Below, piece after piece: positions 35,205 through 42,416 of a stretch of 64,000 nucleotides of DNA. The notes beneath the pieces were generated by a model. That model worked only from the letters and a program-made list of their open reading frames with translations. It did no database searches and was not told the origin of the DNA. The DNA is from Streptomyces antimicrobicus (GTDB lineage Bacteria > Actinomycetota > Actinomycetes > Streptomycetales > Streptomycetaceae), in contig NZ_JAJAUY010000010.1 in the NCBI RefSeq assembly GCF_020532625.1, positions 24,005 through 88,004 on the forward strand. Reading direction: 5' to 3'. The position numbers and the translations under genes were made by a program. The stretch's first letter is position 1, and every line of letters begins with the position of its first letter.

Positions 35205-36224
35205 ATGGAGCACGCACGCGATCTCACGCTTCTGCCGAAGGCCCATCTGCACCTGCACTTCACCGGGTCGATGCGCCCCTCGACCCTGCTGGAGCTGGCC
35301 GACAAGTACGGCATCCGGCTCCCGGACGCCCTCACCGCCGGTGAGCCGCCCAAGCTCCGGGCCACCGACGAGCGCGGCTGGTTCCGCTTCCAGCGCCTCT
35401 ACGACGCCGCCCGCAGCTGCCTGCGGGAGCCGGACGACATCCGGCGCCTGGTGCGCGAGGCCGCCGAGGAGGACGTCCGCGACGGCAGCGGCTGGCTGGA
35501 GATCCAGGTGGACCCCACCTCGTACGCGCCGCGCCTGGGTGGGCTGATCCCGGCCGTGGAGATCATCCTCGACGCCGTCGAGGCCGCCTCCCGCGACACC
35601 GGGCTCGGCATCCGCGTCCTGGTCGCCGCCAACCGGTTGAAGCACCCGCTGGACGCCCGGACCCTGGCCCGGCTCGCCGTCCGCTACGCCGACCGCGGCA
35701 TCGTCGGCTTCGGCCTGTCCAACGACGAGCGGCGCGGCATGGCCCGTGACTTCGACCGGGCCTTCGCCATCGCCCGCGAGGGCGGGCTGCTCGCGGCCCC
35801 GCACGGCGGTGAGCTGACCGGGCCGGCCTCGGTCCGCGACTGCCTCGACGACCTGCACGCCGCCCGGATCGGGCACGGGGTGCGCGCGGCGGAGGACCCC
35901 CGGCTGCTGCAGCGGCTGGCCGACCGGCAGATCACCTGCGAGGTCTGCCCGGCCTCCAACGTGGCCCTCGGCGTCTACAAGCGCCCCGAGGACGTGCCGC
36001 TGCGCACCCTGTTCGAGGCGGGCGTGCCGATGGCGCTGGGCGCCGACGACCCGCTGCTGTTCGGCTCGCGGCTGGCCGCCCAGTACGAGATCGCCCGCCG
36101 CCACCACGGCTTCACCGACGCGGAGCTCGCGGAGCTGGCCCGGCAGTCGGTGCGCGGCTCGGCGGCCCCGGAGGAGATCAAGGCGAAGCTGCTGGCGGGC
36201 GTGGACCACTGGCTGGAGGGCTGA
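35205..36224 (+). CDS. Adenosine deaminase family protein
   Basis: Zinc-dependent purine salvage enzyme converting adenosine to inosine, 339 residues from MEHARDLTLLPKAHLHLHF. The metal His pair is in HLHLHF (His16, His18). HGGEL, ARIGHGVRA and the catalytic/metal DDP near the C-terminus are present. The usual Glu of KAELH and HLEG are replaced by His and Thr (KAHLH, HFTG), which is a divergent variant and could shift substrate to another aminated purine. Stands alone; a 21-G run follows the stop directly. Confidence 0.85.
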   Translation: MEHARDLTLLPKAHLHLHFTGSMRPSTLLELADKYGIRLPDALTAGEPPKLRATDERGWFRFQRLYDAARSCLREPDDIRRLVREAAEEDVRDGSGWLEIQVDPTSYAPRLGGLIPAVEIILDAVEAASRDTGLGIRVLVAANRLKHPLDARTLARLAVRYADRGIVGFGLSNDERRGMARDFDRAFAIAREGGLLAAPHGGELTGPASVRDCLDDLHAARIGHGVRAAEDPRLLQRLADRQITCEVCPASNVALGVYKRPEDVPLRTLFEAGVPMALGADDPLLFGSRLAAQYEIARRHHGFTDAELAELARQSVRGSAAPEEIKAKLLAGVDHWLEG

Positions 36225-36245
36225 GGGGGGGGGGGGGGGGGGGGG
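36225..36245. repeat. Homopolymer of 21 G
   Basis: Twenty-one consecutive G follow the stop codon of the adenosine deaminase-like gene without a gap. Such a run is prone to slippage or to sequencing error, and could also form a G-quadruplex. It is outside any coding frame. Confidence 0.9.
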
Positions 36246-36313
36246 CGCCGGAGGCGGGCGTGGGCCGGGCAGGCGGGCGGCCGCGGGCCGGGGGGCGCCG
36301 GAGGCTGGCGTAC

Positions 36314-36370
36314 GGGAGCGCGAGCGGGAGCGCGAGCGGGAGCGCGAGCGGGAGCGCGAGCGGGAGCGCG
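36314..36370. repeat. 12-bp tandem repeat (4.75 copies)
   Basis: The unit GGGAGCGCGAGC is repeated perfectly four times, then nine more bases. It lies in the 193-bp gap between two convergent genes, with no coding role visible. Confidence 0.92.
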
Positions 36371-36417
36371 TACCGGCGCGAGGAGGCGCGCGAGAGGGCG
36401 CGCGAGGAGGCGCACGC

Positions 36418-36834
36418 TCAGCGCATCAGGCGCAGGTCGCCCTCGTAGCAGTCGGCGCGGACCAGGCCGCCTTCGGGGAAGCCGATCTCCAGGTGCGTGC
36501 GGCCCTGCTCGGGCAGCGCGTACTCGGCGACCGAGGCCACCGTCTCGCCGACGTGCCGCAGGAACGGATGGTCCCCGAGGTCCTCGCCGACCTCGACCCG
36601 GCCCCACTCCCCCAGGTCGTACGGCTCGTGGGGCGGGGTGGACTCGACGATCAGGCATCCGTCGGACCCGGTGGTGATCCGCGTGCAGTCGCCGACGGTG
36701 TCGATCAGCCAGACGTCGAGCGGCGCCTCGGACCGCTCGCCCTCGCAGACGTGCCAGGACGCGACGACCCGGCTGATCGTGCGTCCCACAAGACGGGTGG
36801 GGTCAGTGCCGGCCCCGTGACGGGGACACAGCAT
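36418..36834 (-). CDS. Hypothetical protein
   Basis: A 138-residue acidic protein that I do not recognise. It has regular beta-like stretches (LDVWLIDTVGDCTRITTGSDG, LIVES, RTHLEIGFPEGGLVRADCYEGD) and no signal peptide or membrane helix. Its ATG directly abuts the murB stop with no gap, so it is translated with murB. Two conserved-looking Cys are present. Codon use is typical of the genome. A later GTG (VGRTISRVVASW) is a possible alternative start. Confidence 0.75.
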   Translation of the reverse strand: MLCPRHGAGTDPTRLVGRTISRVVASWHVCEGERSEAPLDVWLIDTVGDCTRITTGSDGCLIVESTPPHEPYDLGEWGRVEVGEDLGDHPFLRHVGETVASVAEYALPEQGRTHLEIGFPEGGLVRADCYEGDLRLMR

Positions 36835-37896
36835 TCAGAGGGTGACGCCGACCGTCACCGGCTCGTTGACGAGGGTGATCCCGAACGCCTCGTGCACACC
36901 CGCCACGACCTCCCGCGCCAGGGCGAGCAGGTCCTCGGTGGTGGCGTGGCCGCGGTTGGTCAGGGCGAGGGTGTGCTTGGTCGAGATGCGGGCCGGGCCG
37001 GTGCCGTAGCCCTTGGTGAAGCCGGCCTTGTCGATCAGCCAGGCCGCGCTGGTCTTCGTACGGCCCTCCCCGGCGGGGTACGCGGGCGGGCGGACGTCGG
37101 CGCCGAGGCGGTCCTGGACGCGGGCGAGGAACGCGGCGTACGCCTCGTCGGCCAGGATCGGGTTGTGGAAGAAGGAGCCGGCCGACCAGGTGTCGTGGTC
37201 GGCGGGGTCCAGGACCATGCCCTTGCCGGCGCGCAGCTTCAGCACGGTCTCGCGGGCGGTGGCGGCCGGGACCCGCTCGCCGGCCTCGACGCCGAGGGCG
37301 CGGGCGGTCTCGGGGTACTTGATCGGCGCGGAGAGGCCGCCGGCGTCCTCCAGCCGGAAGCGGACGCGGAGCACGACGTAGCGGTCGGGCCGGTCCTTGA
37401 AGAGGCTGTGGCGGTAGCGGAAGGCGCACTCGGCGTTGGTCAGAGTGACCGTTTCACCGGTCGTGCGGTCGTACGCGACCACCTCGGTGATCGTGTCGGA
37501 GACCTCCTGGCCGTACGCGCCGACGTTCTGGATCGGCGTCGCGCCGGCCGAGCCGGGGATACCGGCCAGGCACTCGATGCCGGCGAGCCCCGCCTCGACG
37601 GTGCGCGCCACGGCGTCGGACCAGTTCTCGCCGGCGGCGAGCTCCAGGGTCGTGCCGTCCAGGGCGAAACCGGTGGTGGCGATGCGCAGGGCGGTGCCGT
37701 CGAAGCCCTTGTCCCCGATGACCAGGTTGCTGCCGCCGCCGATGACGAGCAGCGGGGTCCCGCTCTCGTCGGCCGCGCGGACGGCGGCGACGACCTCGGC
37801 GTCGGTGGTCGCGGTGACCAGCCGGGTCGCGGGGCCGCCGAGGCGGAAGGTGGTCAGCGGGGCCAGGGGGGCGTCGTGGAGTTCCTGCACGTGCAC
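36835..37896 (-). CDS. murB: UDP-N-acetylenolpyruvoylglucosamine reductase
   Basis: MurB is the FAD- and NADPH-dependent enzyme making UDP-MurNAc for peptidoglycan. The 353 residues start at GTG (MHVQELHDAPLAPLTTFRLGG) and contain the FAD-binding GGGSNLVIGDKGF, the IPGSAGATPIQNVGAYGQE motif, YRHSLFK and the catalytic Ser region AGSFFHNP. A second GTG two codons later is possible. It is the type I form. It is directly followed by the hypothetical gene and is not in a dcw cluster. Confidence 0.96.
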   Translation of the reverse strand: MHVQELHDAPLAPLTTFRLGGPATRLVTATTDAEVVAAVRAADESGTPLLVIGGGSNLVIGDKGFDGTALRIATTGFALDGTTLELAAGENWSDAVARTVEAGLAGIECLAGIPGSAGATPIQNVGAYGQEVSDTITEVVAYDRTTGETVTLTNAECAFRYRHSLFKDRPDRYVVLRVRFRLEDAGGLSAPIKYPETARALGVEAGERVPAATARETVLKLRAGKGMVLDPADHDTWSAGSFFHNPILADEAYAAFLARVQDRLGADVRPPAYPAGEGRTKTSAAWLIDKAGFTKGYGTGPARISTKHTLALTNRGHATTEDLLALAREVVAGVHEAFGITLVNEPVTVGVTL

Positions 37897-38005
37897 AAGA
37901 GTACGGTCCGTGGCCCCGGGATCCCGGCGGGGCCACGGACCGTGCCGTCGTACGGGGGGGCGGGGCCCGGGCCGGTACGGTCTGCGGTTCCGGTTCCGGT
38001 TCCGG

Positions 38006-38434
38006 TCAGCGGTTCCGCTCGGCTTCGGCTTCGGCGTCGGCGTCGGCGTCGGCGTCGGCGAGGCGGCGTACGGCCTCGGGCCAGGTGATCGGGAGGGCGG
38101 CGGCCGGAGCGGTCCAGAAGGTGAAGGTGGAGTCCTTCATGGACGCGGCGAGCGCGCGGGAGCTGGAGCGGTGCGGCTCGCTGCGGGCGAAGCGGTAGAG
38201 CGCGTCGCGGTCCTGCCAGGCCGAGAGGGTGTAGAAGGTCCGGCCGAACACCCGGGCGCGCAGCGCCGCGCCGTGGGCGCCGGGGGCCTTGCGGATCTGG
38301 CGGACGATGCCGGGTGCCTTGAGGAAGAACCGGACGGCGTCGAGCAGGGTGCGGGTCTCGAAGCGGGACGCCATCAGGTAGACCTCGGCGTCGGGCGCGG
38401 GGGCGGTGGGGGTGGTCCAGGGGATGTCGGGCAT
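38006..38434 (-). CDS. Small monooxygenase-like (ABM-fold/DUF3291-like) protein
   Basis: A 142-residue protein starting MPDIPWTTPTAPAPDAEVYLMASRF. The pattern ARVFGRTFYTLSAWQDRDALYRFAR resembles the dimeric alpha+beta barrel of antibiotic-biosynthesis monooxygenase-like proteins. The C-terminus is a repeated ADADADADAEAEAERNR encoded by a GGCGTC tandem (about 38028-38062). It follows the efflux gene by 47 bp and may be in the same TetR-controlled unit, hinting at modification of the exported compound. Confidence 0.7.
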   Translation of the reverse strand: MPDIPWTTPTAPAPDAEVYLMASRFETRTLLDAVRFFLKAPGIVRQIRKAPGAHGAALRARVFGRTFYTLSAWQDRDALYRFARSEPHRSSSRALAASMKDSTFTFWTAPAAALPITWPEAVRRLADADADADAEAEAERNR

Positions 38435-38481
38435 GACGTGTGCTCCTGCCTGGGTCGGTGGCGTCAGGTCGGTGGGTGGCG

Positions 38482-40053
38482 TCAGAGGGTGGCGGGGGCC
38501 GGGTCCGCGGTCGTGGCCGAGGTCGGGGTGGAGGTCGGGGTGGAGGTCGAGGTGGAGGCGGACGTCGAGGTCGTGGCCGGCGTCGAGAGGGAGGCCGTGG
38601 TGGTGGCCGCGGTCGGGGCGCTCCGGCGGCGCGGGGCGAGCAGGGCCAGGACGGCGGCCAGGGCGACCGCGCCGGCGCCGATCCACAGGGCGGGCACGGT
38701 GCCGTCGGCGAAGGCCTGCGGGGACTCGTAGCCGCCCTGGGCCGCGAACACCGAGGCCATGACCGCGACGCCGAGGGCCCCGCCGACCTCGCGCAGGGCG
38801 TTGTTGGCGCCCGAGGCCTTGCCCTGGTCGGCCGTGGCGACGGTGGACATGAGGACGTGCGCGGCCGGGGCGAAGTACAGGGCCATGCCGATGCCGCTGA
38901 GGATCAGGGCGGGCAGCTGGGTGGCGTAGCTCACCCCGGGGTCGAGGACGACCGCGAACCAGCCGAGGCCGACGGCCTGCAGGGCGAGGCCCGCGGCGAC
39001 GACCGGGCGGCCGCCGATGCGGTCGGCGAGGGCGCCGGCCAGCGGGGCGACGAGCATCGGCATGCCGGTCCAGGGCAGCATCCGCAGTCCGGCCTCGGCG
39101 GGCGAGTAGCCGGCGACGCCCTGGAGGAACTGGGCGAGCAGGAAGATCGAGCCGAACATGCCGAGGAACATCAGCAGGCTGGCCATGTTGATCCCGAGGA
39201 AGCCCCGGTGGCGGAAGAGGCGCATGGGGAGCATGGGGTTCTTGGCGCGGAAGCCGTGGACCACGAACGCGCCGACGAGCGCTCCGCCCGCGATCAGACC
39301 GGTCAGCACGGGTCCGCTGGTCCAGCCGTGGGCGTTGGCGTTGACCAGGCCGTAGACGACGCCGAACAGGCCCGCGCTGATCAGGAGCGTGCCGGGGACG
39401 TCGAGCCGGGCGCCGGGGGCGGTGGACTCGGCGAGCTTGAACCGGCTGAGCGGGATCAGGACGAGGCCGATGGGCACGTTCAGCCAGAAGATCCACTGCC
39501 AGGACAGGTGCTCGGTCAGGCTGCCGCCGATGACGGGGCCGCTGGCGACGGCGAGGCCGGTGACGGCGCCGTAGATGCCGAGCGCCGCGCCGCGGCGGGC
39601 GGCCGGGACGGCGGCCGTGAGCAGCGTGAGGGTGAGCGGCATCATCACGGCCGCGCCGGCGCCCTGCACGGCGCGGGCGGCGATCAGGGCGTCGATGTCG
39701 GGCGAGAGGGCGACCGCGGCGGAGGCGCCGGTGAAGACGGCGAGGCCGGCGACGAAGAGGCGGCGGCAGCCGAAGCGGTCACCGAGGGCGGCGCCGAGCA
39801 TGAGGAGGACGGCGAAGGTGAGCGTGTAGGCGTTCACCGTCCATTCGAGGTCCTCCAGCTTGCCGCCGAGGTCCGCGCGGATGGCGGGGAGGGCGGTGGT
39901 GACGACGAGGTTGTCGAGGGCGGCCATGAAGCTGGCGGCGCCGGTGAGGACGAGGGCCCAGAGGGCGGGCCCCTTCAGAGCGGTGCTTGCGGTGCTTGCG
40001 GTGCGTGCGGTGCCTGCGTTGCGTGCGGCGCCTGCGGTGCGTTGCGGTTCCAC
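38482..40053 (-). CDS. MFS multidrug efflux transporter, DHA2 (EmrB/QacA) family
   Basis: Fourteen-helix drug:H+ antiporter of 523 residues. The first helix has the DHA2 signature MAALDNLVVTTALPAIRADL, followed by LEWTVNAYTLTFAVLLMLGAALGDRFGCRR. Start GTG at 40053 (MEPQRTAGAARNAG) follows AGGGGG; an upstream TTG at 40095 is possible. The last 60 residues are Thr/Ser/Ala-rich tandem (TSTPTSTPTSAT). It lies downstream of a TetR gene with an operator in between, so it is likely derepressed by its substrate. Confidence 0.9.
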   Translation of the reverse strand: MEPQRTAGAARNAGTARTASTASTALKGPALWALVLTGAASFMAALDNLVVTTALPAIRADLGGKLEDLEWTVNAYTLTFAVLLMLGAALGDRFGCRRLFVAGLAVFTGASAAVALSPDIDALIAARAVQGAGAAVMMPLTLTLLTAAVPAARRGAALGIYGAVTGLAVASGPVIGGSLTEHLSWQWIFWLNVPIGLVLIPLSRFKLAESTAPGARLDVPGTLLISAGLFGVVYGLVNANAHGWTSGPVLTGLIAGGALVGAFVVHGFRAKNPMLPMRLFRHRGFLGINMASLLMFLGMFGSIFLLAQFLQGVAGYSPAEAGLRMLPWTGMPMLVAPLAGALADRIGGRPVVAAGLALQAVGLGWFAVVLDPGVSYATQLPALILSGIGMALYFAPAAHVLMSTVATADQGKASGANNALREVGGALGVAVMASVFAAQGGYESPQAFADGTVPALWIGAGAVALAAVLALLAPRRRSAPTAATTTASLSTPATTSTSASTSTSTPTSTPTSATTADPAPATL

Positions 40054-40095
40054 GATTCCCCCTGCGTGGGTGTGTGTGCGTGCCTGCATGCGCAA

Positions 40096-40115
40096 GTTAT
40101 TGATCGGTAACTAAC
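40096..40115. promoter_or_regulatory. TetR operator at the efflux gene promoter
   Basis: GTTATTGATCGGTAACTAAC matches 15 of 20 positions of the reverse complement of the site at 40893-40912. It lies 42 bp upstream of the MFS GTG. The repeat arms GTTA and TAAC are conserved. Confidence 0.65.
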
Positions 40116-40144
40116 TTCCTGGCCCACAAGAAGGCCCACTCCCG

Positions 40145-40163
40145 GGGCGCGACGCGCGCCCCG
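40145..40163 (-). terminator. TetR gene terminator
   Basis: GGGGCGCG pairs with CGCGCCCC around a 3-nt loop, 30 bp past the TetR stop on the minus strand and before the MFS operator. Confidence 0.6.
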
Positions 40164-40193
40164 AAGACCTCCTGGCGGGCGGGATTACGGCGA

Positions 40194-40883
40194 CTACGGC
40201 CGAACCGAGGAGCAGTCGGCGACGCCGGCAGTACCGGTGGGGCCGGTGGCGTCGGCAGCGCCGGTGGCGTCGGCAGCGGCGCCGGCCGTGCCGGTGACGC
40301 CGGCAGTAGCGCCGGCAGCGCCTGCGCCCGAGTTGCCGAGACCGGACCTCATGAGCCCGGCCCAGATCCGATGGTCGGGCGGGAACCCCATGGCGGTGAG
40401 CGTGTTGATCAACATGCCCTGCGCCATGAACGCCGTGGCCTCCTCGACGTCACCGCCCAGCGGGATCCGCACGGTGTCCCACAGCTCCAGCCAGCCGGCG
40501 CGCACGAGCTCGCCGAGCTCGCGGTCGCCAGCCGCTTCGGCAGCGGCCACGGTGACGTACATCTGCAGCTGCATCTGGAGGGTGTGCGGATCGTGAGTGA
40601 TCAGCTGCAGGTAGGCGCCGCCCATGGCGCTGCGCGCCTCCTCGCCGTGCAGCCCGTCCGCCGCCTCGGCGAACACCCGGCGGGTGTTCTCGATGCAGCG
40701 GGCGGCGGCGGCGAGGAAGATCGCCTGCTTGTTAGGGAAGAGCCGGAACAGGTACGGCTGCGACACCCCGACGCGCTTGGCGATCGCCTCGGTCGACGTG
40801 CCGTAGTAGCCGCCCTGCGCGAACTCGCGCATGGCCGCCACGATGACGCTCTCGCGCCGCTCTTCCGCGCTCATCCTCACCAT
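40194..40883 (-). CDS. TetR-family transcriptional repressor
   Basis: A 229-residue regulator with an N-terminal helix-turn-helix (ESVIVAAMREFAQGGYYGTSTEAIAKRVGVSQPYLFRLFP), the TetR signature. The ligand-binding domain follows. The C-terminal ~35 residues are a Gly/Ala/Thr repeat (TAGVTGTAGAAADATGAAD) unlike the rest. Start MVRMSAEERRESV at 40883 is chosen. Palindromes lie 10 bp upstream of its own start and in front of the MFS gene, so it probably represses both. Confidence 0.9.
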   Translation of the reverse strand: MVRMSAEERRESVIVAAMREFAQGGYYGTSTEAIAKRVGVSQPYLFRLFPNKQAIFLAAAARCIENTRRVFAEAADGLHGEEARSAMGGAYLQLITHDPHTLQMQLQMYVTVAAAEAAGDRELGELVRAGWLELWDTVRIPLGGDVEEATAFMAQGMLINTLTAMGFPPDHRIWAGLMRSGLGNSGAGAAGATAGVTGTAGAAADATGAADATGPTGTAGVADCSSVRP

Positions 40884-40892
40884 GCAGTGAAG

Positions 40893-40912
40893 GTTAGTAC
40901 TCAATCACTAAC
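40893..40912. promoter_or_regulatory. TetR autoregulatory operator
   Basis: GTTAGTACTCAATCACTAAC is a perfect inverted repeat with 6-bp arms and an 8-bp spacer, 10 bp upstream of the TetR ATG. A related site stands before the efflux gene at 40096-40115. Confidence 0.7.
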
Positions 40913-40930
40913 TACGCAAGGGAAGAAGAA

Positions 40931-40948
40931 GGCGCCCCGCGGGGCGCC
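40931..40948 (-). terminator. Terminator after the MaoC-type gene pair
   Basis: The perfect palindrome GGCGCCCCGCGGGGCGCC lies 37 bp downstream of the stop of the second MaoC-type gene on the minus strand, and upstream of the TetR operator. Confidence 0.7.
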
Positions 40949-40984
40949 TGACTTCCCGGAAGCGGACGAGGCGGACGAGCGGTC

Positions 40985-41413
40985 TCAGCCGAGCTGAACG
41001 ACGGCCCGCGACATCCCCAGGACCTTCTGACCAGCGCTCATGGCCGTCAGATCGACCCGCACCCGCTTGTCGTCCAGCTTGGCGGCGACCTTGCCGCTGA
41101 CCTCGATGACCGCGCCGGCGTCGTCGTTCGGCACCACGACCGGCTTGGTGAAGCGCACGCCGTACTCGACGACCGCGCCCGGGTCGCCGGTCCAGTCGGT
41201 CACCACGCGGATCGCCTCGGCCATGGTGAACATGCCATGCGCGATCACGTCCGGGAGCCCGACCTCCTTGGCGAACTTCTCGTTCCAGTGGATCGGGTTG
41301 AAGTCCCCGGAGGCACCGGCGTAGCGGACGAGCGTGGCGCGCGTCACGGGGAAGGACTGGGCGGGCAGCTCGGTGCCGACCTCGACGTCCGCGTAGTTGA
41401 TCCTGGCGGTCAT
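40985..41413 (-). CDS. MaoC-type (R)-hydratase, HadB-like catalytic subunit
   Basis: Hot-dog fold dehydratase of 142 residues. YAGASGDFNPIHWNEKFAKE contains the hydratase 2 motif, with catalytic Asp37 and His42, and AHGMFTMA follows. It pairs with the upstream gene, which lacks these residues; in Mycobacterium HadA-HadB is a heterodimer for beta-hydroxyacyl-ACP dehydration. The natural substrate in this organism is unknown. Only 3 bp separate the two genes. Confidence 0.88.
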   Translation of the reverse strand: MTARINYADVEVGTELPAQSFPVTRATLVRYAGASGDFNPIHWNEKFAKEVGLPDVIAHGMFTMAEAIRVVTDWTGDPGAVVEYGVRFTKPVVVPNDDAGAVIEVSGKVAAKLDDKRVRVDLTAMSAGQKVLGMSRAVVQLG

Positions 41414-41416
41414 GGG

Positions 41417-41869
41417 TCAGCCCTCCTCGGCGGCGCGGGACACGAGCTTGGTCCAGGCGGTCACCACGTGCTCGCCGGTGGCGTCGTGGACCTCGCCGCG
41501 GATGTCGATGATGTCGTTGCCCGCCATCGTCTTGACGGCCTCGATCGTCGAGGTCACGGAGAGGCGGTCGCCGGCGCGCACCGGACGCGTGTACGCGAAC
41601 TTCTGGTCGCCGTGCACCACGCGGTCGTAGTTCAGCCCCAGCTGCGGGTCCTGGACGACCAGGCCGGCGGCCTTGAACGTGATCGCGAACACGAAGGTGG
41701 GCGGGGCGATCACATCGGGGTGGCCGAGCTCCTTGGCGGCGTCCGGGTCGGTGTAGGCGGGGTTGGCGTCGCCCACGGCCTCCGCGAATTCACGGATCTT
41801 CTCCCGGCCGACCTCGTACGGATCGGTGGGCGGATACGTCCGCCCCACGAAGGACTGGTCGAGCGCCAT
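41417..41869 (-). CDS. MaoC-like N-terminal subunit, HadA-like
   Basis: A 150-residue hot-dog protein starting MALDQSFVGRTYPPTDPYEV. The equivalent of the hydratase motif reads VGDANPAYTDPDAAKELG, without the catalytic His, so it is likely a structural or substrate-binding partner of the next gene. rpmG - HadA-like - HadB-like matches the Mycobacterium order rpmG2-hadA-hadB, also upstream of tRNA-Trp-secE-nusG there. hadC is absent. Confidence 0.86.
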   Translation of the reverse strand: MALDQSFVGRTYPPTDPYEVGREKIREFAEAVGDANPAYTDPDAAKELGHPDVIAPPTFVFAITFKAAGLVVQDPQLGLNYDRVVHGDQKFAYTRPVRAGDRLSVTSTIEAVKTMAGNDIIDIRGEVHDATGEHVVTAWTKLVSRAAEEG

Positions 41870-41907
41870 GGCTCACTACCTCCTGGTAGAAACTGCGAAA
41901 ACGACAC

Positions 41908-41938
41908 GAGGTCGCCCCCCGGAAAAGGGGACGACCTC
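41908..41938 (-). terminator. rpmG terminator
   Basis: GAGGTCG (41908-41914) pairs with CGACCTC (41932-41938), with an inner CCCC/GGGG. It lies 33 bp past the rpmG stop and upstream of the HadA-like gene. Confidence 0.75.
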
Positions 41939-41971
41939 ATGACAGTGCCTTTGTCCGAAGACTCGCTGGGG

Positions 41972-42136
41972 TCAGCGGGTCTCGCGGTGCGCGGTGTGCG
42001 AGTTGCAGCGCGGGCAGTGCTTCTTCATCTCAAGACGGTCCGGGTTGTTGCGCCGGTTCTTCTTGGTGATGTAGTTCCGCTCCTTGCACTCCACGCAGGC
42101 CAGCGTGATCTTCGGGCGGACGTCGGTGGCAGCCAC
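41972..42136 (-). CDS. rpmG: 50S ribosomal protein L33
   Basis: L33 is a small 50S protein near the E site. The GTG at 42136 gives 54 residues ([22 protein letters not shown]). It has the zinc-ribbon Cys pairs CVEC and CPRC, so this is the zinc-binding (C+) form; many Streptomyces also carry a zinc-free paralogue elsewhere. It follows the tRNA-Met gene. Confidence 0.95.
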
Positions 42137-42224
42137 GTGAGTGCTCCTTGACGGACGGATGGACGGATGAACGCAGAAAAGAGTAGCCGATCGGGAGACC
42201 GACCCCACAATCGGCTACTGTGTG

Positions 42225-42297
42225 TAGCGGCGACCGGACTTGAACCGGTGACACAGCGATTATGAGCCGCTTGCTCTACCGACTGAGCTACGCCGCT
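42225..42297 (-). tRNA. tRNA-Met (CAT)
   Basis: 73-nt cloverleaf with acceptor AGCGGCG/CGCCGCT, anticodon loop CTCATAA (CAT) and T arm GGTTCAAGTCC. An elongator Met tRNA is likely, since the first pair A-T is not the initiator mismatch. A lysidine-type Ile tRNA cannot be ruled out. Confidence 0.9.
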
Positions 42298-42343
42298 TTG
42301 ATGTGATCAGTTCCCACCCGAGGGCGGGAACCTCTCTCACCAG

Positions 42344-42416
42344 AGCCCCAATACGGAATCGAACCGTAGACCTTCTCCTTACCATGGAGACGCTCTGCCG
42401 ACTGAGCTATTGGGGC
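42344..42416 (-). tRNA. tRNA-Thr (GGT)
   Basis: 73-nt cloverleaf with acceptor GCCCCAA/TTGGGGC, anticodon stem TCTCC/GGAGA, loop ATGGTAA (GGT) and T arm GGTTCGATTCC. It lies 46 bp upstream of tRNA-Met. A -10-like TGTAAT (42430-42435) lies 14 nt upstream. Confidence 0.96.

Noticed and set aside
36225..36245. Phase-variation switch at the 21-G run
   Set aside because: The run is after a stop codon and not in a promoter spacer or coding frame, so length changes would not switch a gene as far as can be seen.
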